Source: Pseudomonas sp. ICMP22404 (GTDB lineage: Bacteria > Pseudomonadota > Gammaproteobacteria > Pseudomonadales > Pseudomonadaceae). From it: 64,000 bases of DNA. Positions 38,033-46,134 of the stretch are shown here, piece by piece (the first letter of the stretch is position 1; every line of letters begins with the position of its first letter). The DNA is taken from positions 186,001 through 250,000 of the forward strand of contig NZ_VCNG01000001.1 of NCBI RefSeq assembly GCF_006227205.1, in the 5' to 3' direction. The notes under the pieces were generated by a model. That model was given only the letters and a program-made list of their open reading frames with translations, did not search any database and had not been told where the DNA came from. A program made the translations under genes and the position numbers.

Positions 38033-38797
38033 CTAGCCCATCAGCCCGCGCATGATCAGGAACAACACCGAAGGGCCCAGCAAACAACCCAGCGCGGTAT
38101 AGAACGCCGCCGTCAGGCACCCATACGGCACCAGTTTCGGATCGGTCGCCGCCAGCCCGCCGGCCACGCCGCTGGAGGTGCCCATCAACCCGCCGAAGAT
38201 CACTGCACTGCGTGGATTGTTGAGGCCAATCATCGGTGCCACGAAAGGCGTCGCCACCATCACCAGGATCGCCTTGATCAGCCCGGCGGCAATGGACAGC
38301 GCCATCACCTCGGAACTGGCGCCAATGGCCGCTCCGGTAACCGGTCCGACGATGTACGTGACCGCCCCAGCGCCGATGGTAGTCAGGCTCACCGCATCGG
38401 TGTATCCGAAGGCCATCGCCACACCCACGCCGGCAATGAACGAGGTGCCCACACCGACAAACAGCGCCAGCACCCCGACGAAACCGGCACGCTTGAGCTC
38501 CTCGACACTCACCCCAAAAGCCGTGGCGACAATGGCAAAGTCCCGCAGCATGGCGCCGCCCAGCAAGCCAATTCCGGAAAGCAGTGGAATATCCACCACG
38601 CCCTTTTGCCCCCCGGTCATCGCCCCGCCGATATACGACAGTATCAACCCCAGCAAAATCGCGATGGCCGAACCGTGCAGGCGGCCCTTGGTGAACGTGT
38701 TGCTGATCCAGTACGACACCCACATGGTGATACCGACAATCGCAAAACCACTGATCAGGCCGTAGCCGGTAATCACTTTCATCATTGATTCGTACAT
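38033..38797 (-). CDS. madM: Malonate transporter subunit MadM
   Basis: The 254-residue inner-membrane protein has about eight helices and is the large subunit of the two-part Na+/malonate symporter. Family features are GYGLISGFAIVGITMWVSYW and GGLMGTSSGVAGGLAATDPK. The ATG at 38797 has AGGGTGA upstream; a GTG at 38806 overlapping the madL stop is also possible. Pairs with madL just upstream. Confidence 0.93.
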   Translation of the reverse strand: MYESMMKVITGYGLISGFAIVGITMWVSYWISNTFTKGRLHGSAIAILLGLILSYIGGAMTGGQKGVVDIPLLSGIGLLGGAMLRDFAIVATAFGVSVEELKRAGFVGVLALFVGVGTSFIAGVGVAMAFGYTDAVSLTTIGAGAVTYIVGPVTGAAIGASSEVMALSIAAGLIKAILVMVATPFVAPMIGLNNPRSAVIFGGLMGTSSGVAGGLAATDPKLVPYGCLTAAFYTALGCLLGPSVLFLIMRGLMG

Positions 38798-38802
38798 GGC
38801 GA

Positions 38803-39195
38803 TCACCCTACCGTCTTCACGGAAACGTTGGCTTCAGGCCCTTTGTTGCCGATGCGCACCAGCACCGGCACCAACGCAAAGGCAATCACCACCGCCAGGG
38901 TCCCGGCCAGAATCGCCATCGGTCCGCCCTTGAGCGCACCATAGACATTTTGCTGGGCCGCCATGGCAACCACGATGGGAATGTAGATCGCACTCCAGAA
39001 TTCCACGCCGGCCTCGGATTTGCCCTTGAACAGACCGCGCTTGCTCAGATAACTGCCCAGACCGATCAACAGCAGCATCGCAATGCCGACGCCGCCGACG
39101 TTGGCCGGCACGCCGATCAGTTTGCCCAGCAGCTCACCGATGAAAATACCCGTCAGGGTACAAAAGGCCAGAAATGCCACACCGTAAATAATCAT
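38803..39195 (-). CDS. madL: Malonate transporter subunit MadL
   Basis: The 130-residue membrane protein has about four helices: IIYGVAFLAFCTLTGIFIG, then NVGGVGIAMLLLIGLGSYL and MAILAGTLAVVIAFALV. It is the small subunit that works with MadM. The start is preceded by GAGGACTACGACA. It follows mdcH after a 67-base gap. Confidence 0.92.
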   Translation of the reverse strand: MIIYGVAFLAFCTLTGIFIGELLGKLIGVPANVGGVGIAMLLLIGLGSYLSKRGLFKGKSEAGVEFWSAIYIPIVVAMAAQQNVYGALKGGPMAILAGTLAVVIAFALVPVLVRIGNKGPEANVSVKTVG

Positions 39196-39262
39196 TGTCG
39201 TAGTCCTCAAAGTGCATCGTCGAAGTTGTTGTTTTTGTGCTTCGCCAGCTTGAGTCGGTGGT

Positions 39263-40183
39263 CTAGGGTTGGCGGCTTCCCTCCTCTGCGAGCAGCGCTT
39301 GCAGGGTATCGAGCCGGGCACCGTCGAAGGCCATGACAGTGCCTTGCTCGAACACCCGGCGTGCCAGCCCGGTCAGCACCGCACCGGGTGGCAGCTCGAT
39401 CTGCAAGCGCACGCCTCGCTCATAGGCACTTTGCACCGTACCGCGCCAATCGACGACGCGGCACATGTTGAAAGCGAGGTCGTCGCGCAAGGCGTCGGGC
39501 TTTGTCACCGGCCGGGCGCGGCTGCCGCTGAGATAACCCAATGCGGGAGTTCGCAACGATACGTCGGCAAATGCCTCGGCCAATGTTCGCGCGGGTCTTT
39601 CCAGCAATGGGCAATGGGATGGCACGCTCACTGCCAGGCGGCACGCCTTTCCGGCGCCCTGGCGGCGTGCGTGGCTGGCAACGACCGCCATGGCCTCGTC
39701 GCTGCCGGCGATGACCACCTGGCTATCGGCATTGATATTGGCCAGGTAGACCGGCGTTGCGTCGCTGTGTATCTGGGCCAGCAACCCTTCCACGGCGGCG
39801 AGGTCCAGGCCGATGATCGCGGTCATGCCATAGCCTTGCGGATAGGCCTGCTGCATCAGTTCGCCCCGCAGGCTGACCAGCCGCAATGCATCCTCGAACC
39901 CCAGCGCACCCGCCACCACCGCCGCCGGATATGCGCCGATGGACAGCCCCGCCACGTAGTCCGGCGCCGGGGCTTGCTCCAGCAAGCGGCGCGACGCCGC
40001 CACACCCGCAATCAACAGGCACAACTGCACGGCGCGGGTCGATTGCAAGGCCTCGGCGCCGTCCAGTTGCAGCACGTCTTCACCGAGCACATCGCTCGCC
40101 TCGGCCAACACATGCGGCGCCAGGCCATGGAGCATGCCCGTGCGCTGCGCACCCTGGCCGGGGAATACCAGGAGGCTGCTCAT
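39263..40183 (-). CDS. mdcH: Malonate decarboxylase malonyl transferase
   Basis: The 306-residue malonyl-CoA:ACP transacylase primes the decarboxylase acyl carrier. The active-site Ser is in the family motif GLSIGAYPAAV; VFPGQGAQRTGMLHGL is at the N-terminus and the second catalytic His is in VPSHCPLLE. The start overlaps the mdcG stop by 4 bases, giving translational coupling. Confidence 0.95.
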   Translation of the reverse strand: MSSLLVFPGQGAQRTGMLHGLAPHVLAEASDVLGEDVLQLDGAEALQSTRAVQLCLLIAGVAASRRLLEQAPAPDYVAGLSIGAYPAAVVAGALGFEDALRLVSLRGELMQQAYPQGYGMTAIIGLDLAAVEGLLAQIHSDATPVYLANINADSQVVIAGSDEAMAVVASHARRQGAGKACRLAVSVPSHCPLLERPARTLAEAFADVSLRTPALGYLSGSRARPVTKPDALRDDLAFNMCRVVDWRGTVQSAYERGVRLQIELPPGAVLTGLARRVFEQGTVMAFDGARLDTLQALLAEEGSRQP

Positions 40184-40800
40184 GCGACCTGCTCCAGCGA
40201 CGGCTGCCAGGGATTGCTCACCAGCCGGGCCTGGACGTCATCCTTGAGCAGCACCCGGCGTGACGAACCCGCCCACTCGCGCAGGGCTACAGCGCCGAAC
40301 GGGGTCTGCAACTGCATGTCCACGGCACACGCCGAGCCCTCCAGTCGCGCCAGTAAATCCCTGGCCTGGACGCGATCCATCGGCTGCGGCGTGCGCAGGA
40401 TCAGATCCAGGTCGCTGCGCTCATGCAGTGCCTCGATGCCGCTGGCGAGTTCGAATCCGGCGCTGCCGCTGATACCCCAGGTCCAGCCGCAGGCGTCGAG
40501 CATCGGCCGCAGGCGGGACAGCGCCCGCAGGGCCGGCAAGTCCCGTTGGCAGTCGATGTGGCACAGGTCTTCCGGACGTACCCGACGCTGGATCGCTGAC
40601 AGCTGCATCAACGTGGCGTAACGCTGCTCCCGAGTCCGACCACGAACACCCACCGCCACCTGTCCCGGCGCCGTCAGCGCCCGCCGCACCACCACCGGTT
40701 GGCCGAGGCCGAGGGCTTGCATAGCCCACGCCGGCGCATCCGCTGGCAACTGCTGCGGGGTCATCCCCCAGAGCAGGTCGTGCGCCAGGAAGGTGTTCAC
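40180..40800 (-). CDS. mdcG: Phosphoribosyl-dephospho-CoA transferase
   Basis: The 206-residue enzyme attaches the triphosphoribosyl-dephospho-CoA cofactor to MdcC. A nucleotidyltransferase pattern is visible in GISGSAGFELASG and SDLDLILRTP (two Asp for metal). The GTG start at 40800 overlaps the mdcE stop (GTGA), and upstream in-frame sequence lies inside mdcE. Confidence 0.93.
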   Translation of the reverse strand: MNTFLAHDLLWGMTPQQLPADAPAWAMQALGLGQPVVVRRALTAPGQVAVGVRGRTREQRYATLMQLSAIQRRVRPEDLCHIDCQRDLPALRALSRLRPMLDACGWTWGISGSAGFELASGIEALHERSDLDLILRTPQPMDRVQARDLLARLEGSACAVDMQLQTPFGAVALREWAGSSRRVLLKDDVQARLVSNPWQPSLEQVA

Positions 40801-41600
40801 CACTGCGCGCTCAGCAACTGGCGAACATGGCTGGAAGCGGCCCGATGGGGCGCCCCGAGGCGGCTGCTCAAATTTCGAGGCGCACCGGCCACATCGTTGA
40901 TCGCTTGTTGCAGGCAATCGGTGACCCGGGCCAGATCGGTCGCCGATGGCTGTTCGATCTGCTCGACCGACAGGGTTTCCCACAACAACCCCAGACTGGC
41001 ATAGCTGTCGATGTCATAGGCCATCGGCGGCACGCTGGCAGCCAGGGCTTCCAATTCCTCGACACTGCGCAGGGTCACCCGCGCCGCCGAGGCCTTGCCC
41101 ATGGCGTGGACCATCACCCCAGGATCGCGCAATGCAATCAGCCGGTTGGCCTGGTAGCCGTGGGCCAGGAACGCCCCGGACATCGCCTTGCCCACCAGCA
41201 AGCCGATCACCGGGTGACCGGCCAACCGGGCACGGGCATAACTGTCCACCGCACCAGCCAACGCCTGATGGATGCCCAGGGCTTCTTCCCGGCGACCATA
41301 AGCCTGGCTGGGTACATCGACAATGGCGATCAGCGCACGCTTGCTGGACGCCTCGCGGTCAGCCTCGATGGCGTCATCCACCGCCTTGGCCAGGCCCCAG
41401 CCTTCCAGCAGGCCGACCTCTCCGTTGCGAGCCCGGGGAAAACGATTATCGGGATCGGCCACCACCGCCAACAGGCGCACGGTCTGCCCGCCCAACCTGG
41501 CATCGGCCGCCTTCACCGAAGCGGGCAGTCCCGACAGCGGCTCGGCGCCACCACTCAAGGCTTCGAACCAGCGCAAGCCTCTCAATGAATACGAACTCAT
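40797..41600 (-). CDS. mdcE: Malonate decarboxylase gamma subunit
   Basis: The 267-residue protein is part of the MdcD-MdcE decarboxylase related to the carboxyltransferases of biotin enzymes. Typical segments are RNGEVGLLEGWGLAKAV and GLLVGKAMSGAFLAHGYQA with the oxyanion-hole Gly residues. The ATG overlaps the mdcD stop by 4 bases. Confidence 0.95.
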   Translation of the reverse strand: MSSYSLRGLRWFEALSGGAEPLSGLPASVKAADARLGGQTVRLLAVVADPDNRFPRARNGEVGLLEGWGLAKAVDDAIEADREASSKRALIAIVDVPSQAYGRREEALGIHQALAGAVDSYARARLAGHPVIGLLVGKAMSGAFLAHGYQANRLIALRDPGVMVHAMGKASAARVTLRSVEELEALAASVPPMAYDIDSYASLGLLWETLSVEQIEQPSATDLARVTDCLQQAINDVAGAPRNLSSRLGAPHRAASSHVRQLLSAQW

Positions 41601-42448
41601 GGGCGTTCTCCCTGATACAACTGGCGAACCGCTGCCGGTTCGATCTGCACGTCAGTGTCCAACCGGGCCAGGCGTTGCAGGAACAACTCGGCCTGGCCGC
41701 TGCGGTGCTCGGCGGGCACGCCCAGATGCAACAACTGGCTGACCTGCTGGCGGATCTGCTGCACATCATCGGCGCAATAGCGATCCACCAATCCCGTGGC
41801 GAAGCGTTGCTCGCCACCGGTCAGGCTCCAGATAAACGGGCGATCCCGGGCGTCGTATTCCTCGATTCCGGCCTCCTGCTCGATCACTTGCGGGCCGTTC
41901 AATCCCAGCCGCGCTTCCTGGGTCACCAGCAGATAACTGCACAGCCCGGCGGCGATGGACATGCCGCCAAAGCAACCGACACTGCCAGCCACTACACCGA
42001 CCACCGGCTGGTACTGACGCAAGTCGACAATTGCCGAATGAATTTCGGCGATGGCCGCCAACCCCAGATTGGCCTCCTGCAGACGCACACCGCCGGTTTC
42101 CAACAGCAGCACCGCACGGGTCGCAATGCCCTTGCGGTTGTCCTCGGCGGCCAGTTCCAGGGCGCCGGCGATCTTCGCCCCACCCACTTCGCCAAGGCTA
42201 CCGCCCTGGAACGCACCTTCGATGGCGGCGAGCACCACCGGCAGGCCGTCGATGCTGCCCTTGGCGATCACCACGCCGTCGTCGCTTTGCGGCACCACGC
42301 CTTGACGCAGCAGCCACGGCGACATGATTCGCTGGAACGGGTCGAGCAGTTCGCGAAACGTGCCGTCATCGAGCAAGACCTTCGCCCGTTGCCGGGCACC
42401 GAGTTCGACGAAGCTGTGCTTGTTAAGCAACGCTGCACTGTCAGTCAT
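41597..42448 (-). CDS. mdcD: Malonate decarboxylase beta subunit
   Basis: The 283-residue partner of MdcE in the step that removes CO2 from malonyl-ACP. A crotonase-like carboxyltransferase fold is suggested by LLETGGVRLQEANLGLAA and GSVGCFGGMSIAAGLCSYL. The ATG at 42448 overlaps the end of mdcC by 8 bases. Confidence 0.95.
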   Translation of the reverse strand: MTDSAALLNKHSFVELGARQRAKVLLDDGTFRELLDPFQRIMSPWLLRQGVVPQSDDGVVIAKGSIDGLPVVLAAIEGAFQGGSLGEVGGAKIAGALELAAEDNRKGIATRAVLLLETGGVRLQEANLGLAAIAEIHSAIVDLRQYQPVVGVVAGSVGCFGGMSIAAGLCSYLLVTQEARLGLNGPQVIEQEAGIEEYDARDRPFIWSLTGGEQRFATGLVDRYCADDVQQIRQQVSQLLHLGVPAEHRSGQAELFLQRLARLDTDVQIEPAAVRQLYQGERP

Positions 42449-42740
42449 GGCCGATCTCCTCGAAACCCTGCTCCAGGCGCAGACGCACCACGCCGGGGGT
42501 GGCGCCGAAATCATGGATGTCGATGGACAGCGCGGGTGGCGTCTGGCCGTCGAACATCCGGCTGAAGAGATGCTGCCAGCGTTGTTCGCTGCCATTGACC
42601 GAGGTCTGCACCTGGATGGTCAACTTGCCCGCCAGCCCCGGCTCGATCAGCACTTCCAGGTCGCCCGAGCCGACACAGCCCACCAGCGCCCGGCCCCGTG
42701 GCGGCTGTCCGGCGGGAAATTCAAAAGATAAGGTTTCCAT
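42441..42740 (-). CDS. mdcC: Malonate decarboxylase acyl carrier protein (delta subunit)
   Basis: The 99-residue protein carries the phosphoribosyl-dephospho-CoA arm. With the start at 42740, the attachment serine in GCVGSGDLEVL is Ser25, the same number as in the Klebsiella protein. The ATG overlaps the mdcB stop. The short length is normal for MdcC. Confidence 0.95.
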   Translation of the reverse strand: METLSFEFPAGQPPRGRALVGCVGSGDLEVLIEPGLAGKLTIQVQTSVNGSEQRWQHLFSRMFDGQTPPALSIDIHDFGATPGVVRLRLEQGFEEIGHD

Positions 42741-43615
42741 CAGCAAACTCCCTGGATGACGCTATCACCCGACTCGATACGGTCGATGAACAGGCAGGCC
42801 GCGAGCAGGTCGGCGGCGCCGCCGGGCGAGGCGTTCAATGCAATCAGTTGTTGGTCCAGTGCGTGCAATCGGCGACGACCGTCGAGGCTCGCACTGCCAC
42901 CGGCATCCAGCACCGCCTGGGCACCGGCCTGCATGGCCCGCAAACCGGGTTCGCCGGCGCGGTACAGCACACAGGTGTCCGCCAGTTGGGTCATGATCGC
43001 CAGTAAGGCGTCGAGGCGGGCGTTCTGCTCGCCATGGGCCTGGGTGCGGCTGCGTCTGAGTTGCGGCAGTGCGCGTTGCATGATCGAAGGAAAGCCCAAC
43101 TGCGCTTCTTCCCTTGCGCCGCGTGCACCGTAGCGCTGGGCCACTTGGGCGCCATGGCTGAGGGGTCTTGGCGCGTAGCGATCTTCAAGCAGCGCCAGGC
43201 GTGCGGCACGCAACGTGACGGCACCGGCGGCGCTGGATTCAGGCTCCAGCGCCGCCGCCGCCACCAACAGGCCCAACGCCCAGATCGCGCCACGATGGGT
43301 ATTCACGCCGTCGGTGGTGGCGAGCATCGCCGCTTCGCCTTCACGACCGATGCGCCCGAGGGCCTCGCGCAGCGGCAGGCCCACCTCACCGAACGCCAGC
43401 GCCGCATCAGCCATTTCCTTGAAGGCGGGCCACAAGGAAAGCGCCGAGGCGTGCATCAGCCCCAGGTGCAGATCGGTATGGGCGCCATTGCCGCGGCGGT
43501 CCACCAGCGCCGGTTTGGGTGACAGGTCCGCTTCGTCGATCAGCGCGTCCACCGCCAGGTCCGCCAGCCGTTCGGCCAGGCTCAGGGTTTTCGGTTGCAG
43601 GTTGAGTGCGTGCAT
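42740..43615 (-). CDS. mdcB: Triphosphoribosyl-dephospho-CoA synthase
   Basis: The 291-residue CitG-like enzyme makes the cofactor precursor from ATP and dephospho-CoA. Motifs [19 protein letters not shown] and [17 protein letters not shown] are characteristic. The ATG shares a base with the mdcA stop (TAATG). Confidence 0.95.
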   Translation of the reverse strand: MHALNLQPKTLSLAERLADLAVDALIDEADLSPKPALVDRRGNGAHTDLHLGLMHASALSLWPAFKEMADAALAFGEVGLPLREALGRIGREGEAAMLATTDGVNTHRGAIWALGLLVAAAALEPESSAAGAVTLRAARLALLEDRYAPRPLSHGAQVAQRYGARGAREEAQLGFPSIMQRALPQLRRSRTQAHGEQNARLDALLAIMTQLADTCVLYRAGEPGLRAMQAGAQAVLDAGGSASLDGRRRLHALDQQLIALNASPGGAADLLAACLFIDRIESGDSVIQGVC

Positions 43616-45285
43616 TACCAGCTCCTGAACTTGGCGGGTGGGTTGTAGAGGCCACCGGACCACTCCACCAGGTCGGCCACGCTCTTGGCGGCGAGCAATT
43701 CGCGGGTGGCGTCGGTGCGGCGGATACCCAAGTCTTCGGGCAAGGCGATCAGCCCTTCGCGGCGCATGCGGGCAGTGTCTTTCGGGTTGTGGCGCAGGCC
43801 GATGGCGGTGACCCCGGCAACCGCCGCGATCATCGCCTGGCGCTCTTCCAGGGAACGAGCCTTGTACAGATAGGCGATGCCCTCTTCGGTCAACAGATGG
43901 GTAACGTCGTCGCCGTAGATCATGATTGGCGCCAGGGGCATGCCGGCTTTCTTCGCCACGTCCACCGCATCGAGGGTGTCGACGAACGTCGGTTTGCCGC
44001 CCTCCTGGAAGGTCTCGACCATCTGCACCACCAGCTTCTTGCCGCGTTCGAGCAACGGCGCTTCGCCGTCGCCGTGGCGCATGTCGAGCCAGGCCGGGGT
44101 GCCGTGGCGGCGACCACGGGGATCATGGCCCATGTTTGGCGCACCACCGAAACCGGCCAGTCGGCCTCGGGTAACCGTCGAGGAATGACCATCACCATCC
44201 ACTTGCAGGGTGGCACCGATGAACAGGTCCACCGCGTATTGGCCGGCCAGTTGGCAGACCATGCGGTTGGAGCGCAGCGAGCCATCGCGGCCAGTAAAAA
44301 ACACGTCCGGCCGGGCGGCGATGTAATGCTCCATGCCCAGTTCAGTGCCGAAGCAGTGCACGCTGTCGACCCAGCCGCTTTCGATGGCCGGAATCAGCGT
44401 CGGATGAGGATTGAGGGTCCAGTTGCGGCAGATCTTGCCCTTCAGACCGAGGGATTCGCCATAGGTCGGCAGGATCAGCTCGATGGCGGCGGTGTTGAAG
44501 CCGATGCCGTGGTTGAGGGACTGGACGTTGTGTTTTTCGTAGATCCCACGGATCGCCATCATCGCCATGAGCACGTGCACAGGCTTGATGTGGCGCGGGT
44601 CGCGGGTGAATAGCGGTTCGATGTAGAACGGCTTGTCGGCCACCACCACGAAATCCACCCAGGACGCCGGGATGTCCACGCGTGGCAAGTCGCTGACGTC
44701 ATCCACCAACTGGTTGACCTGGACGATGACGATGCCATCGCTGAAAGCCGCCGGCTCGATCAACGCCGGGGTGTCTTCGGTGCTGGGGCCGGTGTAGATA
44801 TTACCGGCGCGGTCGGCCATGAAACCGGCCGAGAGCACCACGTTGGGAATCAAGTCCACCACCAGCCGGGCGTAGAGTTCGATGTAGGTGTGGATCGCGC
44901 CGATTTCCAGCAGACCGTCTTCCAGCAACTGGCTGATGCGCAGGCTCTGGGTCCCGGCGAAGGAAAAATCGAGTTTGCGGGCGATGCCGCGTTCGAACAG
45001 GTCCAGATGCTCGGAACGGCCGACGCTGGGCATGATCATGTGCAGGTCGTGCAGCTTCGAAGGATCGGCCTTGGCCAGGGAACGCGACAGGAAATCCGCC
45101 TGTTTCTGGTTGTTGCCTTCCAGCACCACACGGTCGCCAGGTTCGATCAAAACCTGCAATGCCTCGACGATCCGGTCGGTGGGCAATACCACACCATCGA
45201 CCATGCCCTTCACCTGTTCGAGACGCCGCTGCTTTTCGCCGCGCCGCCGCGTCCAGCGCGAGTCGGGGGATATTGTTGTTGTCAT
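43615..45285 (-). CDS. mdcA: Malonate decarboxylase alpha subunit
   Basis: The 556-residue acetyl-S-ACP:malonate ACP transferase swaps acetate for malonate on MdcC. CoA-transferase features are [18 protein letters not shown] and [39 protein letters not shown] is a conserved late segment. First gene of the operon. The start [16 protein letters not shown] is taken at the ATG at 45285. The upstream promoter region (45286-45416) has no site I can assign to MdcR with confidence. Confidence 0.96.
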   Translation of the reverse strand: MTTTISPDSRWTRRRGEKQRRLEQVKGMVDGVVLPTDRIVEALQVLIEPGDRVVLEGNNQKQADFLSRSLAKADPSKLHDLHMIMPSVGRSEHLDLFERGIARKLDFSFAGTQSLRISQLLEDGLLEIGAIHTYIELYARLVVDLIPNVVLSAGFMADRAGNIYTGPSTEDTPALIEPAAFSDGIVIVQVNQLVDDVSDLPRVDIPASWVDFVVVADKPFYIEPLFTRDPRHIKPVHVLMAMMAIRGIYEKHNVQSLNHGIGFNTAAIELILPTYGESLGLKGKICRNWTLNPHPTLIPAIESGWVDSVHCFGTELGMEHYIAARPDVFFTGRDGSLRSNRMVCQLAGQYAVDLFIGATLQVDGDGHSSTVTRGRLAGFGGAPNMGHDPRGRRHGTPAWLDMRHGDGEAPLLERGKKLVVQMVETFQEGGKPTFVDTLDAVDVAKKAGMPLAPIMIYGDDVTHLLTEEGIAYLYKARSLEERQAMIAAVAGVTAIGLRHNPKDTARMRREGLIALPEDLGIRRTDATRELLAAKSVADLVEWSGGLYNPPAKFRSW

Positions 45286-45416
45286 GACCACTCCACGGGT
45301 TCGCTGTCGTGGAGACCACCTTAGGAGTGATGGGACGATGGCATCAATCAAGCTCGACGGTGGATCGTTACGCTTGGAGTAATGGTTGAAATGAATCTGT
45401 ATGGGGCGAGAGGCTC

Positions 45417-45514
45417 TGTGGGAGCGGGCTTGCTCGCGAAAGCGGCGGGTCAGCTTGCATTTGTACTGGATGTACCACGCCTTCGCGGGCAAGCCCGGCT
45501 CCCACTGGTTCTGG
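45417..45514. repeat. REPIN-like repeat pair 1 of 2
   Basis: GTGGGAGCGGGCTTGCTCGC and inverted TTCGCGGGCAAGCCCGGCTC. One of two adjacent pairs filling 45417-45633, upstream of mdcA and downstream of chpC. Confidence 0.88.
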
Positions 45515-45532
45515 AGGTGTTCTCCACGATCC

Positions 45533-45633
45533 CCTGTGGGAGCGAGCCTGCTCGCGATAGCGGTGGGTCAGGCGCCCTTTGCATTGACGGTTCCGACGCC
45601 ATCGCGAGCAGGCTCGCTCCCACATTCGGTTGA
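45533..45633. repeat. REPIN-like repeat pair 2 of 2
   Basis: GTGGGAGCGAGCCTGCTCGC and inverted GCGAGCAGGCTCGCTCCCAC, a near-perfect pair, 18 bases after the first. Core differs from pair 1, so they are separate insertions rather than one duplication. Confidence 0.9.
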
Positions 45634-45672
45634 GGTGGTTCGCAAACTCTGCACCCGCCATCTTCCCGCGGG

Positions 45673-46134
45673 CTAGGCTTTTACCAGTCCGGCGGCGATC
45701 ACCAGTTCTTCAAGGGCCAACAGATCCGGCACCTTCGCCACATGCTCGCCCACCTGTACAGCCGCCTGCTCCAGCCCGCACAACGGCACGTCGACGTAAC
45801 TCAACTGGCTATCAAGTTTGTAGGAGCGCGGGATGCCCTGCACCAGCAGGGCGATGAACTTCAATTCCGCGCGACCGCCCAGGGCGTTGAGCACGGCGAT
45901 GCGGGCGCGCTCGCCAATCACGGTTTTCTGGTCGCAAGCCGATTCGAAACTCAACAACGGGATCTGCCGCTCACGCCAGGTGACCCAGCCCAGGAACCAC
46001 GGCGGGGTGTCCATATCGAAGGTGCCGCTCTGATAGTCGATCAGCTCGGCCACCGCCACGTTGGGCAGCACCAGGTGTCGGTCGGCCAGGGGCAACAGCA
46101 GCCCGGTCAGGTAGCGGGTGCGATGGTCATGCAT
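45673..46134 (-). CDS. chpC: CheW-like protein of the Pil-Chp system
   Basis: A 153-residue CheW-domain protein, expected to couple receptor PilJ or others to the kinase ChpA. The beta-barrel pattern is seen in LLPLADRHLVLPNVAVAEL and WVTWRERQIPLLSFE. The start overlaps the chpA stop by 8 bases. Its place after chpA matches chpC in P. aeruginosa except that chpB is missing between them. No chpD or chpE follows; the malonate operon begins next. Confidence 0.88.
   Translation of the reverse strand: MHDHRTRYLTGLLLPLADRHLVLPNVAVAELIDYQSGTFDMDTPPWFLGWVTWRERQIPLLSFESACDQKTVIGERARIAVLNALGGRAELKFIALLVQGIPRSYKLDSQLSYVDVPLCGLEQAAVQVGEHVAKVPDLLALEELVIAAGLVKA

Noticed and set aside
45417-45633. Regularly spaced repeats that could suggest a CRISPR array
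   Set aside because: Only two inverted pairs of a known chromosomal repeat family, with no direct repeat-spacer structure and no cas genes.
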